DNA of 64,000 bases. Origin: Acanthamoeba sp. SK_2022b (Eukaryota; Discosea; Longamoebia; Acanthamoebidae). A program made the position numbers and the translations under genes. This document shows, in pieces, positions 24,728-36,820 of the stretch. How positions within the stretch are numbered: the first letter of the stretch is position 1; each line of letters begins with the position of its first letter. The stretch is from the NCBI GenBank assembly GCA_027943245.1, contig JANDJZ010000072.1, positions 82,796 through 146,795 on the forward strand, read 5' to 3'. A model generated the notes under the pieces. That model was not told the DNA's origin, did no database searches, and saw only the letters and a program-made list of their open reading frames with translations.

Positions 24728-25544
24728 ATGCGGCGAGAACCTTCTTCTACAACTTCTACGCTTCTGCTCCTTTGCTTGGTGCTCGTGTTGTTCTCTTGCA
24801 TCACCGAGGGCGCCCCCTCCCGGCCATCTTTCTACGACTTCATATTCCTTCGCTTCACTTCTCCTTCTCCTTCTTCAACTCCTTCAATCCTCGATTCGAA
24901 GACCGCCCCCACACGACGAGATGACTGGGAGGTGGGCGCTGTGTGTAACTGCTCGTCGGGCGAGTCGTGCTGCTATTGGGGCGACCAACCGTTCTGCTGC
25001 GGGGCTTCTACAACCTGCTGTGGTTCTCTGTGCTGCCCCCGAGGGGGCGTATGCTGCCGATCTCGGTACCAATCCTGTCCTTCATTGATATTTAAGATTT
25101 GATATTTGATATTTTTAATTATTTTGCATATATTTAAATATAATCATTTTTTATTCGAGCACGAGTTTTGCTTAAACGAGGTAAACCTGGGCCAATGTTA
25201 GGACGTGGGCTGGCGTTACGTCTTGTTGTTCGTCCTCGCAGTACTGCACCGCTTCTGGAGACTGCTCGGTGATGCCCATCAATCGTGGTGGTGACTGGTG
25301 TACGTCGACGTGCTTCTTCTAGTTTTTGTGGCGGTAGGGCGTGTTACTCAGCTGCGCTCTCGTCTCTCAACGCAGCGCTCTTGCCGTTGATGATCGGCAG
25401 CTTCGTAATGACCTTCGTTGTTTGCTGCTGCACGTGTGTGTGCATCTCACGCATCAATCGCCGACGAGCACTACTTGCCGCTGCAGCTGCAGCCTCTAAC
25501 CCAGCCCTGCTGGGCAATCCTTCCACCAACTCTGCCTACCGAGT

Positions 25545-25587
<43 letters not shown>

Positions 25588-26063
25588 TGTCTGGCCACGC
25601 TTCCCGGCCATCGCTATCGTTCTGATCACGATTTCCGATCCCGATGGCCAGACATTCAACGCGCGAGGCAGCTACTCGAGGAGCCAGGGCGTCACCGCTC
25701 AGACGCTGCGCACCTTCCCAACAGACTCCTACCGGCCTGGTTGCATGCCTTCCGAGAACGCCCAGTACCTTGTCCTCGTACCAATCGGTAGAGCTCAGCT
25801 ATACTCAATGACCCCCCCCCCTCAACAGATGCAGCATTTGTCTGCTAGAGTACGAGGTGGGCGATCGTTTCCGAACCCTTCCTTGCAAGCATCACTTCCA
25901 CCAGCTATGTATTGACAGGTGGGCTCGCCTCGGATATGTGGTCGCACGCAAACGTTTGTCTCACTTTTTTGTATTGTTTTGTGTGGCCAGGTGGCTGTCA
26001 GATCACGATACCTGTCCGCTGTGTGTGCAAGTGGTGACCGAGTCCATCAGGATCGACAAGTGA
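24728..26063 (+). CDS. Single-pass membrane RING-H2 E3 ligase with Cys-rich ectodomain
   Basis: Exon 1 starts at 24728 with a signal peptide (STLLLLCLVLVLFSCITEG region), then a dense cysteine cluster of CC pairs (NCSSGESCCYWG, QPFCCG, CCGSLCCPRGGVCC), granulin-like in spacing. A short exon (25243-25292) adds YCTASGDCSVMP. A following exon gives the membrane helix LPLMIGSFVMTFVVCCCTCV and a basic stop-transfer ISRINRRR. The last exons carry a RING-H2 finger split by an intron inside the finger: CSICLLEYEVGD, CKHHFHQLCIDR, then WLSDHDTCPLC. All eight ligands are present. It stops at 26063. The plan resembles PA-TM-RING proteins but with a Cys-knot-like lumenal part. Intermediate exons around 25590-25790 are less certain. 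Confidence 0.75.
25546..25586. repeat. (GT)n(GC)n microsatellite in RING-H2 intron
   Basis: About 16 GT units followed by four or five GC/CG units, beginning at the 5' splice site (GTACGTGTGTG) on the sense strand. Confidence 0.9.
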
Positions 26064-26472
26064 GGCTGTGATCGACCCACAGTTGCGGCTTCATCCTGAA
26101 CGTCGGAACGCACCGTCGCCTGGTGATGCCGTTCATGGTGTGCGCTGCAGGTGTACAGATATTTATTTCTTTTTAAAAGTCTACCGGTACAAGGCGTGCC
26201 TCCTGCATCTTGCTGTTGGTGTTGTTATGGTGTTGTTGTGGTCTCCCGTTGGCCAAAAAACCAACTCCGATGGTTCGACCAATGCCTCCCAAGCGAAGCC
26301 AATCTACTGCCTGCCTACAGTTGCGGCCTTTAAACTCCGACCGGAGGTCGCTCGGCCATTGGCCAGTGAACTACGTTGACCAAGCAAGCAACCTCGACGA
26401 CGCTCCTGTGCGTTCAGTTGTTTCATCCGCACTTTCTCACACAACTACACCTCTGCGATCACTACCTCAGCG
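26064..26472. other. Intergenic region upstream of receptor A
   Basis: These 409 bp hold the RING gene 3' UTR and the receptor A promoter. A T-rich patch sits near 26160-26178 and an ATTGG (reverse CCAAT) string near 26360. No gene seen. Confidence 0.35.
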
Positions 26473-29400
26473 ATGACTACAGGCTTCGCCGCCAAGCTGG
26501 GCTTGTGTCTGTTTCTTCTTGTGCTCGTCTACCACAGTGGTATGTCCTTCGCTCATATCTCGCCTCTGGGTTTCGTTGACCATCAAAATCACACCACGAC
26601 CAGCAGCCCATGCGTATGGCGTCCAACTGTACGGGGCGGGCACGCCCAACGCGGTCTCCATCTTCCAGCAGTGGACTCCGGCCTACCTCTACCACCGCGA
26701 TGACGTCGGGTACCCGATCACCCGCACTTTCCAAAACTACAACACCTAATTAACCTCCCTGGCTACCTCTGCAGAGTGGCCTACGCGGGAGAGGGCACCG
26801 GGCCTGCTCTTCTTGATTACTCTCGGGGCGATGCTGTAAGGCTGTTCTCTTAAATCCTCTCGGTTTGGTACGCCGGCAACAACTAATGGAAATTAAACTC
26901 TCAATGCAGGACTTCTTGGTTCTGGATCGAGGCCTGTCGCCTGAACTCTCGGCCCAATACGGCGGCCTCGCTCAAATGCCGCTGGTGGGGCAAGCACTGG
27001 TAATGGCATACAACATCACCGCCCTCAGCCCCTCCGACCCCAACCTCGTACCTCCCCAGCCCCCCCCCCAAACCACCAAGATACCGTAGTCACAGCGATG
27101 TCGGACAGGTGGTTGACAGGGAAACGCTGGGCCTCATCTGGGCGGGCAACGTCACCCACTGGAACGACCAGCGCCTCAAGACTCTCAACCCGACCATCGC
27201 CAGCAAGCTCCCCAATGCGCCCATCATTATTGGCTACAACGACAACAGCGCCATATCGGTGGTGGATGTTCTCAAGGCGGCCCTCGAGAGCTTCAGCCCC
27301 GAGTTTATGGAGGCCCTGGCCGCGGCCAACCGCACGTGGGCAGGCATGCCTCCCGCCCAACGAGGCACTGCAGTGTCCGCGGGAGCATCTACGGCGGCTC
27401 GACTGACATGGCTCGCGGTAAGGCTACAGAGGGCTGTTTCATGAGGGGCAATAGAAGCTTACACGATTATTACTTGTTGCTTCAGGTCACCGACAACAGC
27501 ATGACGTTCCTCAGTTACGCTGACACAGTGTCATCACCGTTCAAGTGGATGAACATGATCAACAAGGCCGGCCAGCTGGTCAAGCCCTCCGTCGCGTCGG
27601 TGCAGTCGGCCATGGACGACTTCAGTGATAACTTTGCGCAGAGCAACTTCTCGATCGACATCGTCGACGCCGAGGGCAACGCGTCGTGGCCGCTAGCCTA
27701 CATGAGCTACCTGTCCCTGCAGCAGAATGTGACGACTTACGACTGTACCAACATCTTCGAGCTGCTCACCTTCATCGCCTGGGTGCAGACCAACGACGCA
27801 GCGAGCCAGGGAGCGATCAACATCAACATGGTTCCGCTCGCCGTGAGTCTGCGGGAGCGGCTCATCAACCTGCTGGGCACGGTGCAGTGCAATGGCGAAA
27901 TTGCTTACCACACGTCCTACCTTGTCGGCGTCGGATCACCACTGCCCCTCTTCACCTCGTGGAGCGTGGCGTGGTCGACCCTCACCTCCAAGATGAAGTA
28001 CTACGAGGGTACCTCCTACGACGGCAAGGCGGAGGTGAGCACTTACGACGTAGACTTTGGCCTCGTGAGCGATGGTTTGACGGCAGACTGGTACGCTCGC
28101 ATCAGCGACGCCGCCCTCATGCCAATCACCGCCTACGCCCTCGTTCCCGGTACTTTTGCTGTTTTTAAGGTTTGTTTTATTTTTATTGTATGAAAAGGAC
28201 AGCCTAACATGATCCAACATTCGACAGCTTACAACATTCCGGAGCTGGACGGGCTGGAGCTGGTGCTGGATTTGGACGCCATCGCCAGGATCTACCTCAA
28301 CGAAATCACCATGTGGAATGACGCGCGCATCCAGGCGCTCAACTCGGCCGAGGTGGCCGCTGCCCTGCCCGCGCAGTCCATCATCGTCATTACCCAGTCG
28401 ATCCCTGCCGGAACCACGACCACATTCACCACCGCGCTCAACGCCACGGTGCCTGATTTCGCTGAACAGGTTTGTTAAGCCCGACAGCCTCTTGAGCCCC
28501 CAATCCCCTGCTTTTACTTAGTGGCGATTGCAGGTTGGAGCCGGGTCGTTGGTTACGTTCCCCGTGCAAAGCGCGGGTGACAACCGATCGATTGTCGTGA
28601 ATGACACCGACGTCATCACTCTACTTGGCACGACGCAGTACTCCTTCGCCTTTTGGGCGGTCTATGATGTCCGCCAGGTATGCTTTGCCCATGCAAGCCC
28701 CAACCTCCCCAACGGGGTCTCACTGAAAGTCCTCTATACGTTCGAACCACCAACTCCACAGGCCCGCAAGGTGGGCGCGGCGGCCCTCAAGAACGTGGCC
28801 GGCAACGTGGTCAGCCCCAACACCGCTTCGATGCTCAGCGCCCTGAGTGACTACGAAGCAAGTGGGCAGCTCACTTTCGATGGGCTCCTGTTAGGTACCT
28901 ACCTCTTCTTCCTTCTAATTACCCAAAGTCTTTGTTGGCATCGTCGCCATCATCGTCGTCGATGGTCATCTTCTGATAACAAAACTCCTCTTTCCAGGAC
29001 CGGGCGAGGGCAGCTGGCCAGTAGCCTCGTTTGCCTCGATGATCTACCACCAAACCACCATGCCCAACTGCGAGGAGGCCGCAGCGCTGGCCGAATTCCT
29101 GTATTGGAGCCAAACCTCGAGCGCCGCCGCACAGACTGCCCAGAGGTACAACTTCGCGTGCACCGCACCCTTGAGCCCAAGGATATGTCGCTCACAACAG
29201 AAGGGTCGGCTAACGGTCGATCTCTATATCACGTATGTGCGCAGGCAGGGATTCGTGCTGGTGACTCAAGAGGCCGCATTCAATGGCCGGTTCCTCAACC
29301 AGCTCAAGGCGTTCACGTGCAACGGAGTGCAGGTGAGCCAGGTGGCCAACTGCGTGTCCGACGGCCAGCTGTGCTCTGGCGCCGGCATCTGCACGCAAAA

Positions 29401-32400
29401 CCAATGCCTGTGCGATCGCGGTAGGCAGGGCCAGTACTGCGAGAACTTCATCTCAGCATCTTCTTCGGATAACACGTCCACCATCGCTCTCGGTAGGCTC
29501 TCCTCTATAGCGTAGCGTATGTGCTTGCCACATCACTTGCGCTGACTGGCGTGTTGTGCAAGGTGTCGCGCTGCCTACGGCGGGCGTGGTGCTGGCGGTG
29601 CTGGTGTGCCTGATCGTGGTGCTGGTGGTGATCATCAAGCGCAAGGGCAACCGGTCCGACGACTGGGAGATCAACTACGACGAGCTCGAGATCGGCGAAC
29701 AGCTGGGCGCCGGCGGCTACGGCGAGGTGAGCAAGGCCACGTGGAAGGGCACCGAAGTGGCCGTCAAGGTCATGGCTTCCGACAAGATCACCAAAGACAT
29801 GGAGAAGAACTTCAAGGACGAGGTGCACCTCCAACTCTATGGCCTCCTCATCTACCATCTACCATCTCCACCACTGCTGTACCGCCGACTGCATGTAAAG
29901 CTCACGGGGCAGCTGTGATCAGGTGCGAGTGATGACGGCGCTGCGACATCCGAACGTGGTGCTGTTCATGGCGGCATCAACGAAGGCGCCCAAGATGTGC
30001 ATCGTCATGGAGTACATGGCCCTTGGCTCCCTCTACGACGTACGTGCTATGTGCCTTCTTTTTGCGCTGATTATCGCTGTTGGTGGTTTGTTGTATCAGC
30101 ACAAAGCTCACGCGCATGTCTCGGGGCGGGGTTTGGGGGGTGAGTGCAGTTGTTGCACAACGAGCTGATTCCAGAGATCCCGTTCGCGCTCAAGGCCAAG
30201 ATGGCCTACCAGGCCTCCAAGGGCATGCACTTTCTCCACTCGTCCGGTATCGTGCACCGCGACCTCAAGTCCCTCAATCTCCTCCTCGACAACAAGTGGA
30301 ACGTCAAGGTGAGCGACTTTGGCCTCACTAAGTTCAAGGAGGATGTCAATACCAAGGGGCTGGGCAAGGAGGTTGCCGGGAGCGTACACTGGACGGCGCC
30401 AGAGGTGCTCAACGAGTCGCTCGACGTGGACTTCATCCTGGCCGACGTGTACTCGTTCGGCATCATCCTGTGGGAGCTGCTCACTCGCGAGCAGCCCTAC
30501 TTCGGTCTCAGCCCCGCCGCCGTGGCCGTGGCCGTCATCCGCGACGGCATCCGGCCCACGATGCCCGCCGACGCGAGCGTCACGCATCCGGCCGAATACG
30601 AGGAGCTCATCACCAGCTGCTGGCACTCGGACCCGACCATTCGGCCCACCTTCCTCGAGATCATGACTCGCCTGTCGGCCATGCACGGCGACTCCAACAC
30701 GTCGGTGGGGGCCACTTCGACGAGCCACACCTCGTCGTCATCGGGCCACTCTGGCGGCACCGGGGGCAACAAGAAGGCCGGTCCGTCGAGCATGTACGGC
30801 TCGTGGACTCTGCCGTCGTCGGCGGGATCCACCGGCTCCTCATCGTCTTCCAACTCGTCGGCCTCGCATGGAGCCGCCGCTGTGGCTGCGGCAGGCGCCG
30901 GAGTGAGGCCACCAGAGGGCGAGGTGACAATCGTGTTCACGGACATCACACGGGCGGCCTCGCTGTGGGAGTTCAACGCGGCGGCCATGCGCGACGCCAC
31001 GCTGCTCCACAACGAGATCCTGCGGTCGGCACTCAAGAAGCACCGCGGCTACGAGGTGGTCTTCCTGCGAGACCGCAACTCGGGCGAGGGCTCCTTCTGC
31101 ATGGCCTTCCAGCAGGCCGCCGACGCGCTGGCGTGGTGCGCCGAGGTGCAGCAGGCGCTGCTGGCGGCCGAGTGGCCGGAGGCGCTGCTGGAGCATCCGG
31201 GCGCGGCCGAGGAGTGGGGCGACACCGACGACCGGGTGTTGTTCAAGGGACTGCGGGTACGGATGGGCGTGCACATGGGCACGCCGCGCATGGTGCGCGA
31301 TCCGATGACGCGGCGCGTGGAGTACATCGGCGCGGTGGTGAATGCGGCGGCGCGCATCACGGCCATGACCCACGGCGGACAGATCGTGATGAGCCACACG
31401 GTGCACGGCAAGATCAAGGAGTCGACCAAGTCTGCTGCTGACGAGCAGCAACAGCAGCAGCACAAGCTCGTGAGCCTGGGCAAGTTCGAGATTCCCGACG
31501 CCCCTCAAGGTGAGCCGTGTTTGAACCCACCTATTGGCATTCAGACTGGACGCTGACGACACCACATTATGAATCATGGACATCGCAATATCAGGGGCCA
31601 AGTTGTACGAGCTCAAGGTGGAAGGACTCGAGGGCCGCTTCTTCGGCGGTGTCACGCGCGACAGCGACAACGCATCGAGCGACCACCCCTCCAACAAGAG
31701 CGCCAAGAGCGCCAAGTCGATGGGCACCGATGAGCCCATGAGCGGGGCCTCGACGAGCAGCAGCAACGACGGCGGCAGGAGCGGCGGCGAGCTGCAGACG
31801 GCAGTGGGCGAGGGCATGATGTTCAAGGAGGACACCTTCCTCACGTCGGCCAACCTGTGTCGGTGGATCATCGACTTCCACGAGATCCAGGTGGGCAAGC
31901 AGGTGGGCCTGGGCTCCTACGGCGTGGTGTTCCGCGGCAAATGGAAGGGTGTCGATGTGGCGGTGAAGCGGTTCATCAAGCAGAAGCTCGACGAGAGGCG
32001 CATGCTCGAGTTCAGGGCCGAGATGGCCTTCCTCTCCGAGCTCCACCACCCCAACATCGTGCTCTTCATCGGCGCGTGCGTCAAGAAGCCCAACCTGTGC
32101 ATCGTGACTGAGTTCATGAAGCAGGGCTCGCTCAAGGACATCCTCTCCAACAACGCCATCAAGCTCACGTGGAAGCAGAAGCTGCGCATGCTGCGGTCGG
32201 CCGCCCTCGGCATCAACTACCTCCACTCGCTCCATCCGGTCATCGTGCACCGAGACGTGAAGCCGTCGAACCTGCTGGTGGACGAGAACTGGAACGTGAA
32301 GGTGGCCGACTTTGGGTTTGCGCGCATCAAGGAGGAGAACGCCACCATGACGCGCTGCGGCACGCCGTGCTGGACGGCACCGGAAATCCTGCGCGGGGAG

Positions 32401-32679
32401 AAGTACGACGAGCGGGCCGACGTGTTCTCGTTCGGCATCGTCATGTGGCAGGTGGTGACGAGGCGCGAGCCCTACGCCGGTCGCAACTTCATGGGCGTGT
32501 CGCTGGACGTGCTCGAGGGCAAGCGGCCGCAGATTCCCAACGACTGTCCGGCGGAGTTCCGCAAGGTGATGAAGAAGTGCTGGCACGCCAACGCCGACAA
32601 GCGGCCAAGCATGGAGACCGTGGTGGCGTTCTTGGAACAACAAGTGGGCGACGATCAGGAAGCTGCCATCGGTCTCTGA
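26473..32679 (+). CDS. Receptor A: PstS-like ectodomain, EGF, TM, TKL kinase, class III cyclase, TKL kinase
   Basis: The gene has about 14 exons. Exon 1 (26473) is a signal peptide, MTTGFAAKLGLCLFLLVLVY. The ectodomain repeats the phosphate-binding-protein (PstS) pattern: YGVQLYGAGTPNAVSIFQQW, DFLVLDRGLSPE, LVMAYNI, VVDRETLGLIWAGNVTHWND; a second lobe repeats it (AYNIPELDGLELVLDLDAIA, RIYLNEITMWNDARI). An EGF-like module (CVSDGQLCSGAGICTQNQCL) precedes the TM helix ~29580-29630 (VVLAVLVCLIVVLVVIIKRK). Kinase 1 has GAGGYGEV, VAVKVMA, HRDLKSLN, DFG and WTAPEV. The cyclase (30925-31430) has VTIVFTDI, VRMGVHMGTP and VVNAAARI. Kinase 2 (about 31890-32640) has GLGSYGVV, VAVKRFI, HRDVKPSN, DFG and TAPEI. 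Both kinases keep all key residues; the cyclase does not (see findings). It probably senses an external ligand and signals through phosphorylation and perhaps a cyclic nucleotide. It is the inverted paralogue of receptor B. Confidence 0.9.
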
Positions 32680-32900
32680 CCGTGAAAGCAAGTAGCTGTC
32701 GGTGGTTCCCGCTGCCACGGCCAGCCACCGCGCTTGTAGAGTTACCGCCATGCAAGTTCACACCATAGCTAAAAAGCCAGAGTGGAATTGAGGATATTGT
32801 AAGAGTATTAAGAATGTGATAACAAGCCACTTCCATACTGGCTCAGGATTTTCTGCTCGGCGGGAGAAAGCACCCTACACACAGAACAGAACCATTAAGA

Positions 32901-33652
32901 CTACCAAAGGCATGCTGGTGATTTTGGAGAGGGTGCATACGATTCGAGTTTGAAGTACTGGCACTGATCGAGGGAGATGTAGAAGCACTCGGGGGCATTG
33001 AGGCAGCTCAGCTGGAACTTGACCGGCGGGGTCAGGCCGGTGTACACAATCGCCACGATGTAGGGTCTGCGCAGCACAGGACACACAAACGTGAGCCCTC
33101 TCGAACCATGCAACCCGGACCAGGATCCTCGTGGGGACATACTGTCCAATAAGCCATGTGGTGAAGCAAGGGCTGTTGGCGTTCTGAGACACCGTGCCCA
33201 CCACTCGCTGAGTGTTGGAGCCCTGAATGCCCGTGTGTCAGAGCAGAAGGCAATACATGATGCTCAGTCAAACCGCAAAGGAGTTAGGGACAGTGCGTAC
33301 GGTGTACATATGGAGCACTTCGCCCTGGAAGCCCCAGACAGAGTCATGTCCCGTCCAGTTGACCTTCATGATCAGGGCCCCAGACGCTTGCGATGCCGCC
33401 AGCAATGTAGGGCAACCACCACAACTGCTCGGTACGCACTGGCCAGTGGGTTAGCACAAGTCCTAAAGGTGGTGTGACCTCCCGCCGTGAGGGGATTACG
33501 GTGTTGTGGTTGCTGCAGTTGCCACAAAAAGGGCAGTCGCTGCCAGGCAGAGGGGCACTATAGGCGACAGACTGTGCCCTGATTGTGGAAGCGAGGGCCA
33601 AGAAAACAACAAAACTGGCCAGCAGGAGTAACAAGGCTCGTGAGCTCTCCAT
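32901..33652 (-). CDS. Small secreted Cys-containing protein, unknown family
   Basis: The start at 33652 gives MESSRALLLLLASFVVFLAL, a clear signal peptide ending near IRAQ. Then SDCPFCGNCSNHN holds closely spaced cysteines. After an intron, CGGCPTLLAASQASGALIMK and VNWTGHDSVWGFQGEVLHMY follow. Later exons give GTVSQNANSPCFTTWLIG and PYIVAIVYTGLTPPVKFQ, LSCLNAPECFYISLDQCQYF, ending at 32901. The exon series is inferred by eye from GT-AG borders; the total is about 190 residues. I do not recognise the family. The regularly spaced cysteines suggest a disulfide-rich extracellular protein. It is convergent with receptor A. Confidence 0.6.
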
Positions 33653-33794
33653 CTTGGCCAAAGGTCTCTTTTTCTCTTTTCTCCTAGACCAAAAAACGCT
33701 ACGTTGCTTTTTTTGGAGTGATGCAGCAAAAAGCGACAGCGTTTCGGGCCTATCAAAAACAAATACAGCAGTGAGCTGACCTCCACAAAATTGA

Positions 33795-34685
33795 TGTTGT
33801 GGTGGTGTTGTGGTGGTGTGTTGTGGTGTTGGTATGGTGTTGTTGTTGTTGTGTTGTGGCGATCTTCGTGATGTTGTGGTGTTGTTGTGATGGTGATGGT
33901 GATGGTGATGGTAGTGGTGGTGGTGGTGGTGTGGTGATGTTGTTGTGATGTTGTATTGGCGTGGTGTTGTGGTGATGTTGCGGCGTTATGTTGATGGCGT
34001 GGTGTTGTGGGGATGGTGTGGTGTTGTAGTGTTGGTGTGGTGTTGTTGTGGTGTTGTAGTTGGGTTGCAGTTGAGATGATGGTGTGGTGTTGTGGTAAAG
34101 TTGGGTGTGGTTTTGGTATTGTGGTGTTGAGAGGTTATGATGTTGTGGTGTGGTTGTGGTGATAGTTGTGTGTGATTGTGTTGTAGTGTTGTAGTGTTAT
34201 TCATGTGATGTTGGTGTGGGGTGTTGTGGTGTTGTGGTGGTGTTATGGTTGTGGGGTGTTGTGGTGTTGTGGTGGTGTGGGGTGTTGTGGTGTTGTGGTG
34301 GTGTTGTGGTGGTGTTGTGGTGGGTTGGTTGTAGTGGCGTTGTGGTGTTGGTGTGGGGTTGGTGTTGTGTTGCAGTATTGTGATGTTGGTGTTGTGGTGA
34401 TGTTGTGGTGTGGGTGTTGAGGTGTTTGTAGTGTTGTGGTGTGGTGATGTTGTGGTGTTGTGGTGGTGGTGTTGTGGTGATGTTGTGGTGGTGTGGTGTT
34501 GTAGTGATGGTGTGGTGGTGTTGTGATGTTGTGGTGTTGTAGTGATGGTGGGGGTTGTAGTTGTGGTGTTAGTGTAGTGTTGTGGTGATGTTGTGGTGTT
34601 GTGGTAATGTTGTGGTGTTGTGGTGTTGTGTTGTGGTGTTGTGGTGTTGTGCTGGTGTTGTAGTGGTGCTGTGGTGTTGTGGTAT
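33795..34685. repeat. GT-only (keto) satellite block
   Basis: About 0.9 kb in which the plus strand is almost entirely G and T, built from variants of TGTTGTGG and TGGTGGTGT with a few A (GATGTTG). All three minus-strand frames give Thr/His/Gln/Pro-Asn runs and all are open, so the ORFs there are artefacts of composition. There are no G runs of three or more in most of it, so classical G-quadruplexes are not expected. Confidence 0.92.
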
Positions 34686-36669
34686 GACCTGTACCCAAAC
34701 AAAAGTTCACACAGCAATCCCTCAGGTATGTAAAACAATGTGCAGAACTCAAAAAATTATGCAGGCAAACTTAAAGAAGTGAAGTGTTTATTGAAGGCTG
34801 CTGAAGTGGATTTACCAAGCAGGTGAGAAGTTGATGGGCTTTTGAGGAGTGCCTGATGGTACCAGTAGAAGTTGGTGAGGGCAAGAGGGAGCATCATGTA
34901 GATGGTGTGTGTAGGAGTCAGGTGTGGGGGGGAAGATGATGCCGGTGAGGAGGTAGAAGGAGGGATGGAGGAGAATTTTGAGAGAGTGCTCAGGGCAGCA
35001 GGGATGTGGCGACTGTGCTCCTGCCTGACTGGAGGGATGGCAATGTGGCTGAGGTAGCATGCAGGTTCTGGGAAAGGGTGAAGAAGAAGTGGGATTGAGG
35101 GAGAAGGTTTTCTAGATGGATTTGACTCTTTCTCTTTTTCACCTCCTTGGACCTTCTGCTCCCTGCCATTTGCTGCAGATCAATCCTTTTCTCCCACTTT
35201 CAACCCCACATTCCTTCACAACATGGACATCCCTCTCAACACTGAGGATGCTATGCAGCACCTTTCCAAGGACCACGGCATTGGAATCTACATCACCCCT
35301 TCTGCAGTCAACCTTGCTGCATCAACCTCTGTACTTTCATCCTCCCACACTCTTTGGCATCCCCGCATGTGTCAGATTTGAGGTAGAGCAAAATCCAACA
35401 TAAATTGGATATGAGTAGAGCAATGCACATTGGATCTGATAAAGAATGAAATATGAATGGATGTGCTACGCCAAAAGGTTGAAGTTGTACCAGCTGTTTC
35501 TCAATTTCCAGGCGTGTTGAAACCATGTGACTGATGAGGTCAGAATGGGCACTTATCTCTTTCTTTTCTGCTTTCCTTGCCTCAAGGACCTTTCCCTTCA
35601 GGAGTGGGCTTTGGCTTCTTGCTGGGAGTCCCAGAAGGGGTAGCCTGAGACTCTGCAATATGTGAAAGAATGAGAAGGAGAGAGTGGGCATAAGAACACT
35701 CTTTTTTTCATTTTAAAAAATGTTGGATTTGAGCCTGTCATTTTTGTGCCATAGCCTTGTGGCACCACTTGAGTTGCAGGTCTGCAGCTGGCACATTGGC
35801 ACCAGTGAGGATCATCCAGAGCCAGCTTGGCATCCTTCTGCACTTCTGCAGGGCTGGGCTTGTAACAGTTGAATAGCCTAAAAGTGAGGGAATGCCACTG
35901 GAACCAGAAGTGCTGTAGACAGAGTCATGGTTTGGCCTGTGAGCCCTCTTTGATCCCTCCATCGCTGGTATGAAGCTAGACAATGTGGCTGATTTCTGGG
36001 TGGATGCATGGCATGATTTTGGCTGGACTCTTGATCATGAGGGGTTCCCGAACATGAACAACAGCATTGAGTCTGTCTTCCACCTCTTGCTCCACACCTT
36101 CCTCAACACAAAGAAGGCAAACACTCTCAATACATTGCCTCTCATCCTGCACAAGGCCTTCTTCAGTCATTTCTAGGTGATATGGGTGCAGCAGGCAAGC
36201 AGAATCTACGTACCTCTCAACATCAACGAAGTCCAGGCTGGCAACACAGGCGCAGGGGCAGGCAACACTGGGCAAGTACCACTACAACATTGAGCAGATG
36301 ATGGAGGGCACCTGGCGCATCAGCCACTACCACATCAACCTCAAGTTTGCAAGTTGCACCTGCCTTCGATCTCCTGGACAGCCTGCACCACCTCTCCATG
36401 CCCAATCTTGCACCATGTACATCAGAGAACAATTGGGCAAGCAGAGATCATCACTGTCATCACCAAAGATGACTCCACAACAGCCAAGACCAAGACCAAG
36501 ACTGCAACAGCCACCATGACAGCCAAGACCAAAACCACAACGGCCAAGACCAAGACTGTGACAGCCATGACCACAACTGCCACAGAGAATGATGAGCAGC
36601 TGCTCAGCCCACTTCGCTTCTGTCTGCCCGTTACAGCTGCAACTTCTTCAGGTGAGCAAGCACATTTGC
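34686..36669. other. CpG-depleted degraded sequence (probable old transposon or gene remnants)
   Basis: Nearly 2 kb without an intact gene. CpG is nearly absent (for example none in 34681-34920), while TG and CA are common, in contrast to flanking genes. Fragments still look protein-like: DIPLNTEDAMQHLSKDHGIG near 35225-35290, and NVADFWVDAWHDFGWTLDHE near 35980-36040, both on the plus strand. These have stops and frame breaks. The right side (36460-36590) has a CAAGAC/CAGCCA minisatellite reading Thr-Lys repeats. The TTAA-flanked transposon inserts at its right edge. Confidence 0.55.
36478..36580. repeat. Short minisatellite, AGCCAAGACC-type units
   Basis: About ten imperfect units of AGCCAAGACCAAGACY spaced 10-20 bp. 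The plus frame reads TAKTKT repeats. It lies in CpG-poor debris. Confidence 0.6.
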
Positions 36670-36673
36670 TTAA

Positions 36674-36746
36674 GGGGGAAGTATACCCTGAAAATAAAAA
36701 AATGCGCACCGTGCAGCCGCGGCACCCCCATCGGCGCTCGAAGAAT
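36674..36746 (+). repeat. Left terminal inverted repeat
   Basis: Begins GGGGGAAGTATACCC right after TTAA and extends to AAGAAT; it is the reverse complement of 40161-40235 with about three mismatches and a 2-nt A-run difference. Confidence 0.92.
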
Positions 36747-36820
36747 GTGCCGGGGGCAGCAGCAGTGTGTGAGAATGCTGACAATTTGTCGCAAAAAAAT
36801 TGGAGGAACTAGGGAGACCA

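Noticed and set aside
31591..32751. 386-codon antisense open frame in receptor A and its twin in receptor B
   Set aside because: It is a by-product of high GC and strong codon bias in the kinase exon; the sense frame has all kinase motifs.
33795..34685. CRISPR-like or telomere-like array
   Set aside because: Units are irregular and without spacers; sequence is not a telomere repeat, and CRISPR is not expected in a eukaryote.
33986..34752. Thr/His/Gln-rich open frames in all minus-strand phases
   Set aside because: They arise from the GT satellite composition; no start context or conserved domain.
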